Shown here in pieces: positions 26,094 to 34,549 of a stretch of DNA of 53,441 nucleotides (the first letter of the stretch is position 1; every line of letters begins with the position of its first letter). Made by a program: the position numbers and the translations under genes. The stretch lies in assembly GCA_902406105.1 (NCBI GenBank), contig CABPCP010000011.1, positions 1 through 53,441 on the forward strand, given 5' to 3'. The notes under the pieces are model-generated. The model did no database searches. It saw only the letters and a program-made list of their open reading frames with translations, and was not told the origin of the DNA. This DNA is from an uncultured Mordavella sp. Its GTDB lineage: Bacteria > Bacillota > Clostridia > Lachnospirales > Lachnospiraceae.

Positions 26094-29025
26094 TTTATGG
26101 GAACGAATCAAATCCGGTATCTATGAGATCGTTAAATCAAGAAATTTTGTAGTCATAATTATTTTCTGTATTACTTCCGCTATTTTAGTACAGAGAGTAT
26201 TTTACCTTCAGATCGTTAAGGGAGAAGAATACGCGGACAATTATGAGCTGCAGATCCAGAAGACGAGAGAGGTGGAGGGAACCCGCGGAAATATCTACGA
26301 CCGCAACGGCAAACTCCTGGCTTATAATGAGCTGGCCTATTCTGTGACGATCGAGGATAACGGAGAGTATGATTCTCAGAAAGAAAAGAATAAAGAGCTC
26401 AACCAGGTAATCTCCACTGTCATTGATATGGTAGAGGCAAACGGCGATTCCATCATTAATGATTTCGGGATTATTCTGGATCAAAATAATAATTATATGT
26501 TTGTGGCAGAATCGGACACACAGCGCCTGCGCTTTATCGCCGATGTATATGGACAGGCTACCATTGATAAACTGACAGACAAACAGAAAGAACAGACGGC
26601 CGATGAGATCATCCATTATCTCTGTACCGATGAAACATACGGATATGGTATCGATCAGGAGGAACTCAGCAAAGCGGAGGTCTTAAAACTGGTCAATGTC
26701 CGTTACGCTATTTCATTAAATAGTTATCAAAAATATATTCCGACTACGATCGCGGAGGACGTCAGCGAAGAGACGATGGCCGCGGTATCAGAAAATTTGG
26801 ATACTCTGCAGGGGGTCAGCATTGAAGAAGAGTCCCTTCGCCGTTATACGGACAGCAAATATTTTGCTAATATCATCGGCTATACGGGCCAGATTTCCAC
26901 AGAAGAGTACAACTCTCTCAGTGAAGAAGAGCAACAAGAGTATGACCAGACGGATACCGTGGGAAAATCCGGACTGGAACAGACCCTTGATTCCACTTTG
27001 AAAGGAAAGAAAGGTGAGGTCAAACTCTATGTCAACAATGTAGGAAAAGTTATTGAAACCGTCCAGGAGACAGAACCAGAAGCCGGCAATGACGTATATC
27101 TGACTATCGATGCGGATCTGCAGAAAGCCGCGTATGATATTCTGGAACAGGAGCTTGCTGGAATCCTTTTGTCAAAGCTGACCAATCAATTGGATTTTGA
27201 TCGTACCAGTGTAGAGGATGCAAGCGACATCCTGATTCCGATCGGAGATGTCTACAACGCGTTTATCTCTAATGAGATCCTGGATATGGAACATTTTGCC
27301 CAGGAAGATGCAGGGACTACAGAAAAAGAAGTCTACGCTTCTTTTACAGCCAGAAAAGAAGAGGTGCTCCAGGAAATCAGCAGTATTCTGGATGATTCAG
27401 AAGCTTCCCCGTATCAGGATATGTCCAAAGAAACGCAGGCATATTTGTCATATATCGTCAATGACCTGCTGATGAGCGGCACCGGAGTCCTGATGTCAGA
27501 CGTTATCGACACAGAGGATGACACTTACCAGGCATGGCGGACAGAAGAATCCATCAATATCTATACATTTTTAAATTACGCCATCTCTCAGAACTGGGTG
27601 GACACTTCCGCCCTGACAGATTATATGGAAGGGTCGGAAGAGTATTCCAACGCCGATGAAACTTACGCGGCGCTGAAGACTTATATCCTGGAAGCTTTGC
27701 AGGAGAACAGCAGCTTTGACAAGCTGATCTATGAGTATATGATCAAAGCCGGATCTGTCACAGGCAGACAGATCTGCATGATGATCTACGAACAGGGCGT
27801 ACTGGAATATGATGAAGATCAGTACAACCGTCTCGCATCCGGAAGTATAGGAGCCTATGATTTCCTTCGCGGCAAGATCCAGACGCTGGAAATCACGCCC
27901 GGACAGCTGGGACTGGAACCCTGCACCGGCTCTCTTGTTATGACAGATCCTAACAATGGAGATGTGCTGGCCTGCGTATCTTATCCAGGATACGACAATA
28001 ACCGGCTGGCCAATACCATGGACTCTGAATATTACAACAAACTGGTGACCGATCAGTCCCGTCCGTTTTATAATAACGCGACTCAGGAGAAGACGGCGCC
28101 CGGTTCCACTTATAAACCTTTGGTAGCGGTGGCTGGTCTTTCAGAAGGAGTGATCGACTTAAGTTCCCAGATCACCTGCCGGGGTATTTATGAAAAAGTA
28201 GAGCCGAATCCCAGATGCTGGATCTATCCGCAGGCTCACGGAACTTTGGACGTGGAAGGCGGGATTCAGAACTCCTGCAACTGTTTCTTCTACGAAGTGG
28301 GGTATCGGCTGAGTTTAAAAGACAACGGCCTCGACCAGGTGAAATCCGGCGATTTGAAAGGAGAAGCCACCTCCAGTTATTATTCCAGTAATCTGGGCAC
28401 CGACACATTGGCGAAATACGCCGCATTATTCGGCCTCAACACCACATCCGGTGTGGAGATCCCAGAGGCTGAGCCTCAGATTTCGGACGAGTCTTCCGTA
28501 CCTTCCGCCATTGGCCAGGGTACAAATAACTATACGACCACTCAACTGGCCCGGTATATTACAGCCATTGCAAATAAAGGAACTGTGTATGACCTGACAC
28601 TTCTGGATAAAGTAACTTCTGTAGACGGAGAAGTCCTGAAGGAATATGAACCGGAAGTCACCAATACGCTGTCGGACGTTCCGTCTTCCACCTGGACCGC
28701 GGTCCACAATGGTATGCGCAACGTGGTATTGGTCGCGCAGAGCAGAATTTTCACAGAGCTGAACCGGGGAGGAGTGGAAATATCCGGTAAGACCGGTACC
28801 GCACAGCAGAGTAAGACCCATCCGGACCACGGGCTTTTCGTCGGATTCGCAAGCAGCAGCGACCCAGAAGTCGCTTTCGCAATCCGGATCGCCAACGGCT
28901 ATAGTTCGACCTATGCCGCAGAGGTTGGAAGGGATATCATGAAATACTATTATGAGACAGATCCAGTGGAGGAGATCATCACTGGCGAAGCAGCAGATAT
29001 CAGTACTTCAACCAGCGGAGACTAG
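26086..29025 (+). CDS. mrdA: Class B penicillin-binding protein PBP2 (elongasome transpeptidase) with a large insertion
   Basis: An extracytoplasmic transpeptidase of about 979 residues anchored by one N-terminal membrane segment, partner of RodA. It has the dimerisation domain (TRGNIYDRNGKLLAYN), then the transpeptidase with STYK in TAPGSTYKPL (Ser about residue 674), the SCN triad in IQNSCNCFFYEVG, and the KTG motif in SGKTGTAQQ. Between ILEQELAGILL (about 365) and LEPCTGSLVMTDPNNGDVLA (about 610) there is an extra 240-residue acidic, helical-looking stretch; usual PBP2 length is 600-720. AAAGGAG at 26068-26074 fits TTG 26086 better than GTG 26074, which touches the site. Confidence 0.93.
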   Translation: MYSLWERIKSGIYEIVKSRNFVVIIIFCITSAILVQRVFYLQIVKGEEYADNYELQIQKTREVEGTRGNIYDRNGKLLAYNELAYSVTIEDNGEYDSQKEKNKELNQVISTVIDMVEANGDSIINDFGIILDQNNNYMFVAESDTQRLRFIADVYGQATIDKLTDKQKEQTADEIIHYLCTDETYGYGIDQEELSKAEVLKLVNVRYAISLNSYQKYIPTTIAEDVSEETMAAVSENLDTLQGVSIEEESLRRYTDSKYFANIIGYTGQISTEEYNSLSEEEQQEYDQTDTVGKSGLEQTLDSTLKGKKGEVKLYVNNVGKVIETVQETEPEAGNDVYLTIDADLQKAAYDILEQELAGILLSKLTNQLDFDRTSVEDASDILIPIGDVYNAFISNEILDMEHFAQEDAGTTEKEVYASFTARKEEVLQEISSILDDSEASPYQDMSKETQAYLSYIVNDLLMSGTGVLMSDVIDTEDDTYQAWRTEESINIYTFLNYAISQNWVDTSALTDYMEGSEEYSNADETYAALKTYILEALQENSSFDKLIYEYMIKAGSVTGRQICMMIYEQGVLEYDEDQYNRLASGSIGAYDFLRGKIQTLEITPGQLGLEPCTGSLVMTDPNNGDVLACVSYPGYDNNRLANTMDSEYYNKLVTDQSRPFYNNATQEKTAPGSTYKPLVAVAGLSEGVIDLSSQITCRGIYEKVEPNPRCWIYPQAHGTLDVEGGIQNSCNCFFYEVGYRLSLKDNGLDQVKSGDLKGEATSSYYSSNLGTDTLAKYAALFGLNTTSGVEIPEAEPQISDESSVPSAIGQGTNNYTTTQLARYITAIANKGTVYDLTLLDKVTSVDGEVLKEYEPEVTNTLSDVPSSTWTAVHNGMRNVVLVAQSRIFTELNRGGVEISGKTGTAQQSKTHPDHGLFVGFASSSDPEVAFAIRIANGYSSTYAAEVGRDIMKYYYETDPVEEIITGEAADISTSTSGD

Positions 29026-29040
29026 GGGGGATGACAGTTT

Positions 29041-29631
29041 GTGAAGGATCCTGTTCTGATCAAGAGTAACCGTTACGGCCTCACTATCTGCTTTGATCCC
29101 GACCTGCCGTTCGCAAATCTGCTTACGGCGGCCGCGGAAAAGTTTGGCGCCTCTGCGGCGTTTTTTGACCACGCCAAGATGGCGGTCCAGTTTGAAGGCC
29201 GTACTTTTACCAAGGAAGAAGAGCAGTTGATGGCAGAAGCCATCGAAGATGCGGCGCAAATAGAAATCATGTGTCTTGTGGAAGAAAATACTCCCACAGA
29301 GCGCTTTCACAAAAAACTGCTGGAGGAAACCCTGGCCCCTCTCTCTGACAGAGACGGCCAGTTCTATCGAGGTACCCTGAGAGGAAAACAGATTCTTGAA
29401 TCTGAAAAAAGTATTATAATCATCGGCGACATTGAAAGCGGAGCTGCCGTTATCTCTAAAGGCAGCGTAGTGGTTACCGGATCCATTTATGGGTCGGTAA
29501 CTGCCGGAGCGGCCGGTGACAGCAGCGCTATTATCGCGGCGCTGGATATGAGACCGAAGCGGCTTCGCATCGGGTACAGGGAAGTAAAACCAGTGATAGG
29601 AGGAAGTTATTCATGGGCGAAGTTATTGTGA
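29041..29631 (+). CDS. minC: Septum site-determining protein MinC
   Basis: MinC inhibits FtsZ assembly away from midcell. The 196-residue protein has a small N-terminal FtsZ-inhibiting domain (about 1-95) and the C-terminal right-handed beta-helix with GSVVVTGSIYGSVTAGAAGD, which binds MinD. The start is GTG 29041 with a G-rich site 12 bases upstream; an overlapping ATG at 29031 is out of frame. The 3' end overlaps minD by 19 bases. Confidence 0.92.
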   Translation: MKDPVLIKSNRYGLTICFDPDLPFANLLTAAAEKFGASAAFFDHAKMAVQFEGRTFTKEEEQLMAEAIEDAAQIEIMCLVEENTPTERFHKKLLEETLAPLSDRDGQFYRGTLRGKQILESEKSIIIIGDIESGAAVISKGSVVVTGSIYGSVTAGAAGDSSAIIAALDMRPKRLRIGYREVKPVIGGSYSWAKLL

Positions 29632-30404
29632 TCACATCGGGAAAAGGCGGTGTAGGGAAGACCACCACCACCGCGAATCTGGGAGCCGGGCTGTCCGGAT
29701 TTGATAAAAAAGTCGTGGTCGTGGACACAGACCTGGGACTGCGTAATCTGGATGTGGTAATGGGACTTGAGAATCTGATCGTCTATAATCTGGTAGATGT
29801 GATCGAGGGTACCTGCCGTTTAAAGCAGGCCCTGATCCGGGACAAGCGGTATGAGAATCTCTATCTGCTGCCGTCAGCCCAGACCAAAGACAAATCAGCC
29901 ATCTCTCCCGGTCAGATGAAAAAGCTGACCTCACAGTTGAAAGAAGAGTTTGATTATGTGCTGCTAGACTGTCCGGCCGGTATCGAGCAGGGATTCCAGA
30001 ACGCCATCGCAGGCGCGGACCGGGCTGTCGTAGTCACAACGCCGGAAGTTTCAGCGATTCGAGACGCAGACCGTATTATTGGTCTTCTTGAGAGCAATCA
30101 TTTGAAGAAAATTTCATTGATCATCAATCGGATACGAATGGATATGGTGAGAAAAGGCGACATGATGTCTGTGGATGATGTAACGGAAATCTTGTCTATC
30201 CCATTGATCGGAGCAATTCCCGATGATGAGAGGGTCGTGATCGGGACCAATCAGGGAGAACCGATAGTCGGCAGTGATTCAAAAGCCGGACGGGCCTATC
30301 AGAATATCTGCAAACGGATTATGGGAGTAGACGTGCCGTTCCTGGATATAAGCCGGGAAGCCGGACTGTTTTCAAAGCTTTCACACCTTTTTAAAAAAGA
30401 TTAA
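29613..30404 (+). CDS. minD: Septum site-determining ATPase MinD
   Basis: MinD is a membrane-bound Walker ATPase that recruits MinC. The 263-residue protein has the deviant Walker A GKGGVGKTTT near the N-terminus, DTDLGLRNLDVVMGLE, DCPAGIEQGF as Walker B, and a C-terminal amphipathic membrane-targeting helix (FSKLSHLFKK). AGGAGG precedes ATG 29613 inside minC. Its partner MinE follows after 12 bases. Confidence 0.96.
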   Translation: MGEVIVITSGKGGVGKTTTTANLGAGLSGFDKKVVVVDTDLGLRNLDVVMGLENLIVYNLVDVIEGTCRLKQALIRDKRYENLYLLPSAQTKDKSAISPGQMKKLTSQLKEEFDYVLLDCPAGIEQGFQNAIAGADRAVVVTTPEVSAIRDADRIIGLLESNHLKKISLIINRIRMDMVRKGDMMSVDDVTEILSIPLIGAIPDDERVVIGTNQGEPIVGSDSKAGRAYQNICKRIMGVDVPFLDISREAGLFSKLSHLFKKD

Positions 30405-30416
30405 GGAGGTCTAAGG

Positions 30417-30629
30417 ATGCTTAAGAAATCTTCTGTTTCTATCGCCAGAGACCGGCTGCGCACCCTGGTTATTTCCGATCGTGTCCAGTGCTCTCCCGAC
30501 GCGGGCGGGGAACTATGCCAGGAGTTGTATAAAACCCTCTCAAAATACATGGAACTTACAGAAGATAACTTTCATGTGGAGATTACACGTACCTACATAA
30601 AAATAGACTTTTCAGGAGAAAAAACGTGA
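30417..30629 (+). CDS. minE: Short MinE (cell division topological specificity factor)
   Basis: A 70-residue MinE, against about 88 for E. coli. The MinD-binding helix SIARDRLRTLVISDR and a C-terminal dimerisation part (ELYKTLSKYMELTEDNFHVEI) are present. The N-terminal membrane-targeting segment (E. coli ALLDFF region) is absent: the protein starts MLKKSSVS, eight residues short at this end when aligned on Ile9. AAGGAGG ten bases before ATG 30417 makes an upstream start unlikely. Its stop overlaps the rodA start (GTGA). Whether it drives Min oscillation without that segment is open. Confidence 0.88.
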   Translation: MLKKSSVSIARDRLRTLVISDRVQCSPDAGGELCQELYKTLSKYMELTEDNFHVEITRTYIKIDFSGEKT

Positions 30630-31750
30630 GATTACCTAGATTTACAAAACCTTATCGATTAAAAGATTATAAATTTACTCTGATCGTTCTGGTCCTTGCC
30701 CTTTCCATACTGGGAGTCCTGGTCGTGGGAAGCGCAAGAGAGATCTATCAGGGAAGACAGATCATCGGAGTGATCATCGGCCTGATCGCTATGGCTGTTG
30801 TTTCTTTGATGGATTATGAATGGGTCCTGAATTTTTACTGGCTCTTGTATGGATTTTCCGTGCTCTCTCTGGGCCTTGTGCTGGTCATCGGCCAGGAAGT
30901 CAATGGAGCCACCCGGTGGATCGATCTGGGATTTACTACATTCCAGCCATCAGAACTTGCAAAAATTCTATTGATCTTGTTTTTTGCAAAATTTATCATG
31001 CGTCACGAGGACGACTTAAATGATAAATGGACGATTCTGAAATATGCTGTGCTGTGCGCGATCCCGCTGGCTCTTATCATTATGGAACCGAATTTGTCGA
31101 CCACCATCTGTACCGCCTTAGTACTATGTCTGATGATCTATGCGGGAGGCTTAAGCTATAAGTTTATCGCTAAAGTCTTTCTTGTGCTGATCCCGGTCGC
31201 GGTGATCTTTCTCTCCATCGTAGTCCAGCCCAATCAGCCATTCTTGGAAGAGTATCAGCAAAAACGGATCCTGGCGTTCCTGAATCCAGAAGAATATGCC
31301 AGCGATGAGGCTTATCAGCAGAACAACTCCGTTATGGCGATCGGTTCTGGTCAGCTGACCGGGAAAGGGCTAAATAACAACACGACTACCTCTGTAAAAA
31401 ACGGAAATTTCATTTCTGAACCTCAGACAGACTTTATTTTCGCCATTGTCGGCGAAGAACTCGGATTCGTTGGAAGCTGTCTGGTTATTGCTTTATTGCT
31501 GTTGATTGTGATACAATGTATATTAATAGGGATACGGGCCCAGAACCTGGCAGGGAGGATCATCTGCTGCGGGGTGGGGGGCCTGATCGGCATACAGAGT
31601 TTTATCAATATTGCCGTGGCCACCAAATTGATCCCCAATACGGGAGTTCCCCTTCCCTTTGTAAGTTATGGCCTGACCTCTTTGGTCAGTCTGTATATTG
31701 GCATAGGATTTGTCCTAAATGTTGGGCTGCAGCCCAAAAAATATCAATAA
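30626..31750 (+). CDS. rodA: Peptidoglycan glycosyltransferase RodA
   Basis: A 374-residue SEDS-family polymerase with about ten membrane segments, polymerising lipid II with PBP2 during elongation. Typical motifs are GATRWIDLGFTTFQPSELAKI, the EPNLSTTICTALVLC segment, QTDFIFAIVGEELGF and NTGVPLPFVSYGLTSL. The start is GTG 30626 with GGAGA upstream, overlapping the minE stop. PBP2, its transpeptidase partner, is encoded four genes upstream in the same cluster. Confidence 0.95.
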   Translation: MRLPRFTKPYRLKDYKFTLIVLVLALSILGVLVVGSAREIYQGRQIIGVIIGLIAMAVVSLMDYEWVLNFYWLLYGFSVLSLGLVLVIGQEVNGATRWIDLGFTTFQPSELAKILLILFFAKFIMRHEDDLNDKWTILKYAVLCAIPLALIIMEPNLSTTICTALVLCLMIYAGGLSYKFIAKVFLVLIPVAVIFLSIVVQPNQPFLEEYQQKRILAFLNPEEYASDEAYQQNNSVMAIGSGQLTGKGLNNNTTTSVKNGNFISEPQTDFIFAIVGEELGFVGSCLVIALLLLIVIQCILIGIRAQNLAGRIICCGVGGLIGIQSFINIAVATKLIPNTGVPLPFVSYGLTSLVSLYIGIGFVLNVGLQPKKYQ

Positions 31751-31765
31751 GGAGTGAATAAATCC

Positions 31766-32161
31766 ATGAATATCGGTCTGATCGCACATGATTCAAAGAA
31801 GGCCCTGATGCAGAATTTCTGCATTGCCTACCGGGGTATCTTAAATAAGCATCAGCTTTACGCGACAGGAACCACGGGCCGCCTGATCGAAGAGGTGACG
31901 AATTTAAATATCCACAAATATCTGGCCGGACCGCTGGGCGGAAGCCAGCAGCTTGGAGCGCAGATCGCCCAGAATGATATTGACGCGCTGATCTTTCTTC
32001 GGGATCCTACGGCGCCAAAACCAAATGAGCCGGATTTAAATGATGTCATCCGTCTTTGCGACACCTATAATATCCCTATGGCTACGAATCTGGCCACTGC
32101 GGAACTGATCGTTCTAGCAATTGATAGAGGAGATCTTGACTGGCGTGAAATGTACCGATAA
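31766..32161 (+). CDS. mgsA: Methylglyoxal synthase homologue with substituted active-site residues
   Basis: A 131-residue protein that aligns along its length with MgsA, which turns dihydroxyacetone phosphate into methylglyoxal. AHDSKK (His8, Asp9, Lys12), YATGTTGRL and FLRDP (Asp80) are kept. GPLGGSQQLG has Ser60 where the catalytic base Asp71 of E. coli belongs, and PKPNEPD has Asn87 in place of His98; Asp90 (E. coli Asp101) is kept. The constant offset of 11 makes the alignment firm. ATG 31766 with AAGGAG 11 bases away is preferred over GTG 31754. It lies between rodA and a D,D-carboxypeptidase gene. Activity is uncertain. Confidence 0.85.
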   Translation: MNIGLIAHDSKKALMQNFCIAYRGILNKHQLYATGTTGRLIEEVTNLNIHKYLAGPLGGSQQLGAQIAQNDIDALIFLRDPTAPKPNEPDLNDVIRLCDTYNIPMATNLATAELIVLAIDRGDLDWREMYR

Positions 32162-33245
32162 ATCTAGGAAAATGAAGAGAGCCCGGAGGGCGAGACGCCG
32201 GCTGATTGCGGGAATGACCCTCCTGTTTTTAGCTTTGTGCGTCATTCTGATAGGAGTTTTGGCCTTTCAGTTTTTCTTCCGCGAGGAACACCGGGCGGCT
32301 GAATTTGAATTAGAACATTATAATCAAGCTTATGATACCGTTCCGTTTACTTCAGCGGATCTGTGCGTCGCGGCTTCGGATATCGATCTTCCATCAGCTC
32401 CAGATGCTTCTGCCTTTAAGGCCGCGGCATTGTTTGATCTGAAAGATCTGCAGACGATTTACGCGAAGAATGTGCATGAGCGAGTGTATCCAGCCAGCAC
32501 GACTAAGGTTATGACCGCTTTGGTTGCGCTTCAGAACGGAAACCTGGAAGACGTGGTCACAGTCAGCGCCAATGCGGCAAACCGGGCTTCTGATGAATCC
32601 GTCTGCGGCTTAAAAGAAGGAGATCAGCTTACTTTAGAAGATCTGCTGATCGGACTGCTGCTCCAGTCCGGCAATGACAACGCGGTCGCGATCGCCGAAC
32701 ATATTGCCGGCAGCGAAGAAGCTTTTGTGGAGATGATGAATGAGGAAGCGGCCCGGCTGATGGCTACCAACACCCATTTTGTCAGCCCCCACGGCCTGCA
32801 GGACGATGATCATTATACAACTGCTTATGATCTTTATCTGATTTTTAACGAGGCTATCAAGCAGGACAAATTCCTGGAGATCATCCAGATGGATTCCTAC
32901 AATGCACATATCACCCATGCTGATGGCACAGAAGAAGATACGGCCTGGGAGGCCAGCAACTTCTATGCCAGAGGCGAGGCAGCGCTGCCAACGGCCGCGA
33001 CCGTGATCGGCGGGAAGACCGGAACCACGCAGAAAGCCGGCAACTGCCTGATCCTTCTGGCGGAGGATGAAAAGGGAGATCAATATGTTTCTGTGATCAT
33101 GGGAGCGGAGACAAAAGATCTCCTGTATACAGACATGACCGCTTTGATCGACGGAGGCGTTGCCCAGACAGATACGCAGACTGAAGACTCTGGATCACAA
33201 GACGGAAATTCTGAAACGCAGGACGAAAATACGGCGGAAGAATAA
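32145..33245 (+). CDS. Serine-type D-Ala-D-Ala carboxypeptidase (DacA/DacF family)
   Basis: A membrane-anchored low-molecular-weight PBP of about 366 residues that trims pentapeptide stems. A very basic N-terminus (KRARRARRRL) precedes one hydrophobic segment. Active-site motifs are STTK in YPASTTKVMTALVAL, SGN in LLQSGNDNAVAIAE and KTGT in GGKTGTTQKAG. The tail is acidic and low in complexity (DTQTEDSGSQDGNSETQDEN). The start is uncertain: GTG 32145 lies 12 bases after AGAGGAG and overlaps the mgsA-like gene; ATG 32172 and TTG 32121 are alternatives. A terminator follows. Confidence 0.92.
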   Translation: MKCTDKSRKMKRARRARRRLIAGMTLLFLALCVILIGVLAFQFFFREEHRAAEFELEHYNQAYDTVPFTSADLCVAASDIDLPSAPDASAFKAAALFDLKDLQTIYAKNVHERVYPASTTKVMTALVALQNGNLEDVVTVSANAANRASDESVCGLKEGDQLTLEDLLIGLLLQSGNDNAVAIAEHIAGSEEAFVEMMNEEAARLMATNTHFVSPHGLQDDDHYTTAYDLYLIFNEAIKQDKFLEIIQMDSYNAHITHADGTEEDTAWEASNFYARGEAALPTAATVIGGKTGTTQKAGNCLILLAEDEKGDQYVSVIMGAETKDLLYTDMTALIDGGVAQTDTQTEDSGSQDGNSETQDENTAEE

Positions 33246-33250
33246 AAATA

Positions 33251-33289
33251 GAGGGGCAGGCGGGCAAAAAGCCGGCTTACCCCTCTTAT
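33251..33289. terminator. Terminator after the carboxypeptidase gene, shared with the facing DUF378 gene
   Basis: GAGGGG (33251-33256) pairs with CCCCTC (33280-33285) and an inner GGGC/GCCG stem closes an A-rich loop; TTATTT follows. The two genes converge here, so it may serve both strands. Confidence 0.75.
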
Positions 33290-33502
33290 TTATGAGCGGA
33301 CCTCCGAGGTGTTCCGGATCCGTCCGTAAAGGCTGATCAGATAGAGTCCGCACAGTCCTACCAGCGCATATATGACGCGGGACAGCCAGGATAGATTGCC
33401 AAATAGGAAAGCAACCAGATCAAAACGGAAGATCCCGACCAAGAGCCAGTTGACCGCGCCGATGATCACGAGTGTCAGCGCCGTGTTGTCAAACCATTTC
33501 AT
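33290..33502 (-). CDS. DUF378 small membrane protein
   Basis: A 70-residue protein with two hydrophobic segments and the conserved VIIGAVNWLLVGIFRFDLVAFLFG block of DUF378 proteins, followed by a short charged end. AAGGAGG precedes its ATG on the minus strand. The function is unknown. It is a single gene transcribed against its neighbours. Confidence 0.85.
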   Translation of the reverse strand: MKWFDNTALTLVIIGAVNWLLVGIFRFDLVAFLFGNLSWLSRVIYALVGLCGLYLISLYGRIRNTSEVRS

Positions 33503-33586
33503 GAAACTTCCTCCTTTTCCTTCATGCTAGTCCTAGTATGTCACAAAGAAAAGGTTTTATACATGTCATAGAGAGGAAACTGATCG

Positions 33587-34534
33587 ATGGAGAATGGACA
33601 GAAGCTTTATTACAGCTATTCTGAATATTTGAAAAAAAAATACGGCGAAAAGGTTTATAAACTTCCGGTCAATCTTCCGGTTTCCTGTCCCAACCGGGAA
33701 CACGCGGGAGGCGGCTGTTCTTTCTGCGCTCCCTGCGGCACAGGATTTGAAGCTATGGACAGCCGTTTCTTAGTTTCTCAGCAGCTCTCGGAGAACCGAA
33801 AACGTATTGAAAATAAATATAACGCCCATAAATTCATCGCGTATTTCCAGAATTATACAAATACCTTTCTCCCTGTGCCTCAATTTCGCTCTTACATGGA
33901 GGAAGCGGCGAAAGCGCCGGATATCGTGGAGATTGCGGTGTCCACAAGACCGGACTGTATCTCTGGGAAATACCTGGACGTCCTGGAGCGTATCCGGCGC
34001 GGAAGGGATATCCAGATCACAGTCGAACTTGGGCTTCAGACAGCAAATTATCATACGCTTATATCCATAAACCGGGGACATACACTGGCAGAATTCATTG
34101 ACAGTGTCCTTGTGATCCGCAGATACGGGTTTGAAGTCTGCGCCCATGTGATCTTAAATCTTCCGGGAGACGACATTTTGGATGCGGTGGAAACCGCCAA
34201 AATCCTGTCTTCTCTTGGAGTTCAGGTGGTAAAGGTCCATTCCCTTTATATTGCCAGGAACACCCGGTTGTGTGACGCCTATGAAAATGGTACAATAACA
34301 GTGTGCTCAAAGGAGGAATATTTTAGGCGCGCAGCCGCTTTTTTAGAACATCTTGATCCGTCTATCGCGGTGGAACGCCTTTTTGGCAGGGCGCCGAAAG
34401 ACGAGATCGTGTTCTGCAACTGGGGGACAAGCTGGTGGAAGCTGCGGGAAGAATTGGAGGAGCAGATGCGTTCCCAGGGGCAGTTCCAGGGGCGCTGTTT
34501 TCATTATCTTGGAGGGGCGGCTTTGAAATTCTGA
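33587..34534 (+). CDS. TIGR01212-family radical SAM protein (YhcC-like)
   Basis: A 315-residue radical SAM protein. It opens with YYSYSEYLKKKYGEKVYKLPVN and has the cluster motif CPNREHAGGGCSFC, the wide-spaced cysteine signature of TIGR01212. VELGLQTAN and NLPGDD are further family markers. The substrate is unknown; E. coli YhcC is the namesake. It precedes the HlyD-like gene by 15 bases and may share a promoter with the division cluster downstream. Confidence 0.88.
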   Translation: MENGQKLYYSYSEYLKKKYGEKVYKLPVNLPVSCPNREHAGGGCSFCAPCGTGFEAMDSRFLVSQQLSENRKRIENKYNAHKFIAYFQNYTNTFLPVPQFRSYMEEAAKAPDIVEIAVSTRPDCISGKYLDVLERIRRGRDIQITVELGLQTANYHTLISINRGHTLAEFIDSVLVIRRYGFEVCAHVILNLPGDDILDAVETAKILSSLGVQVVKVHSLYIARNTRLCDAYENGTITVCSKEEYFRRAAAFLEHLDPSIAVERLFGRAPKDEIVFCNWGTSWWKLREELEEQMRSQGQFQGRCFHYLGGAALKF

Positions 34535-34549
34535 TAAGGGGCATGATAT

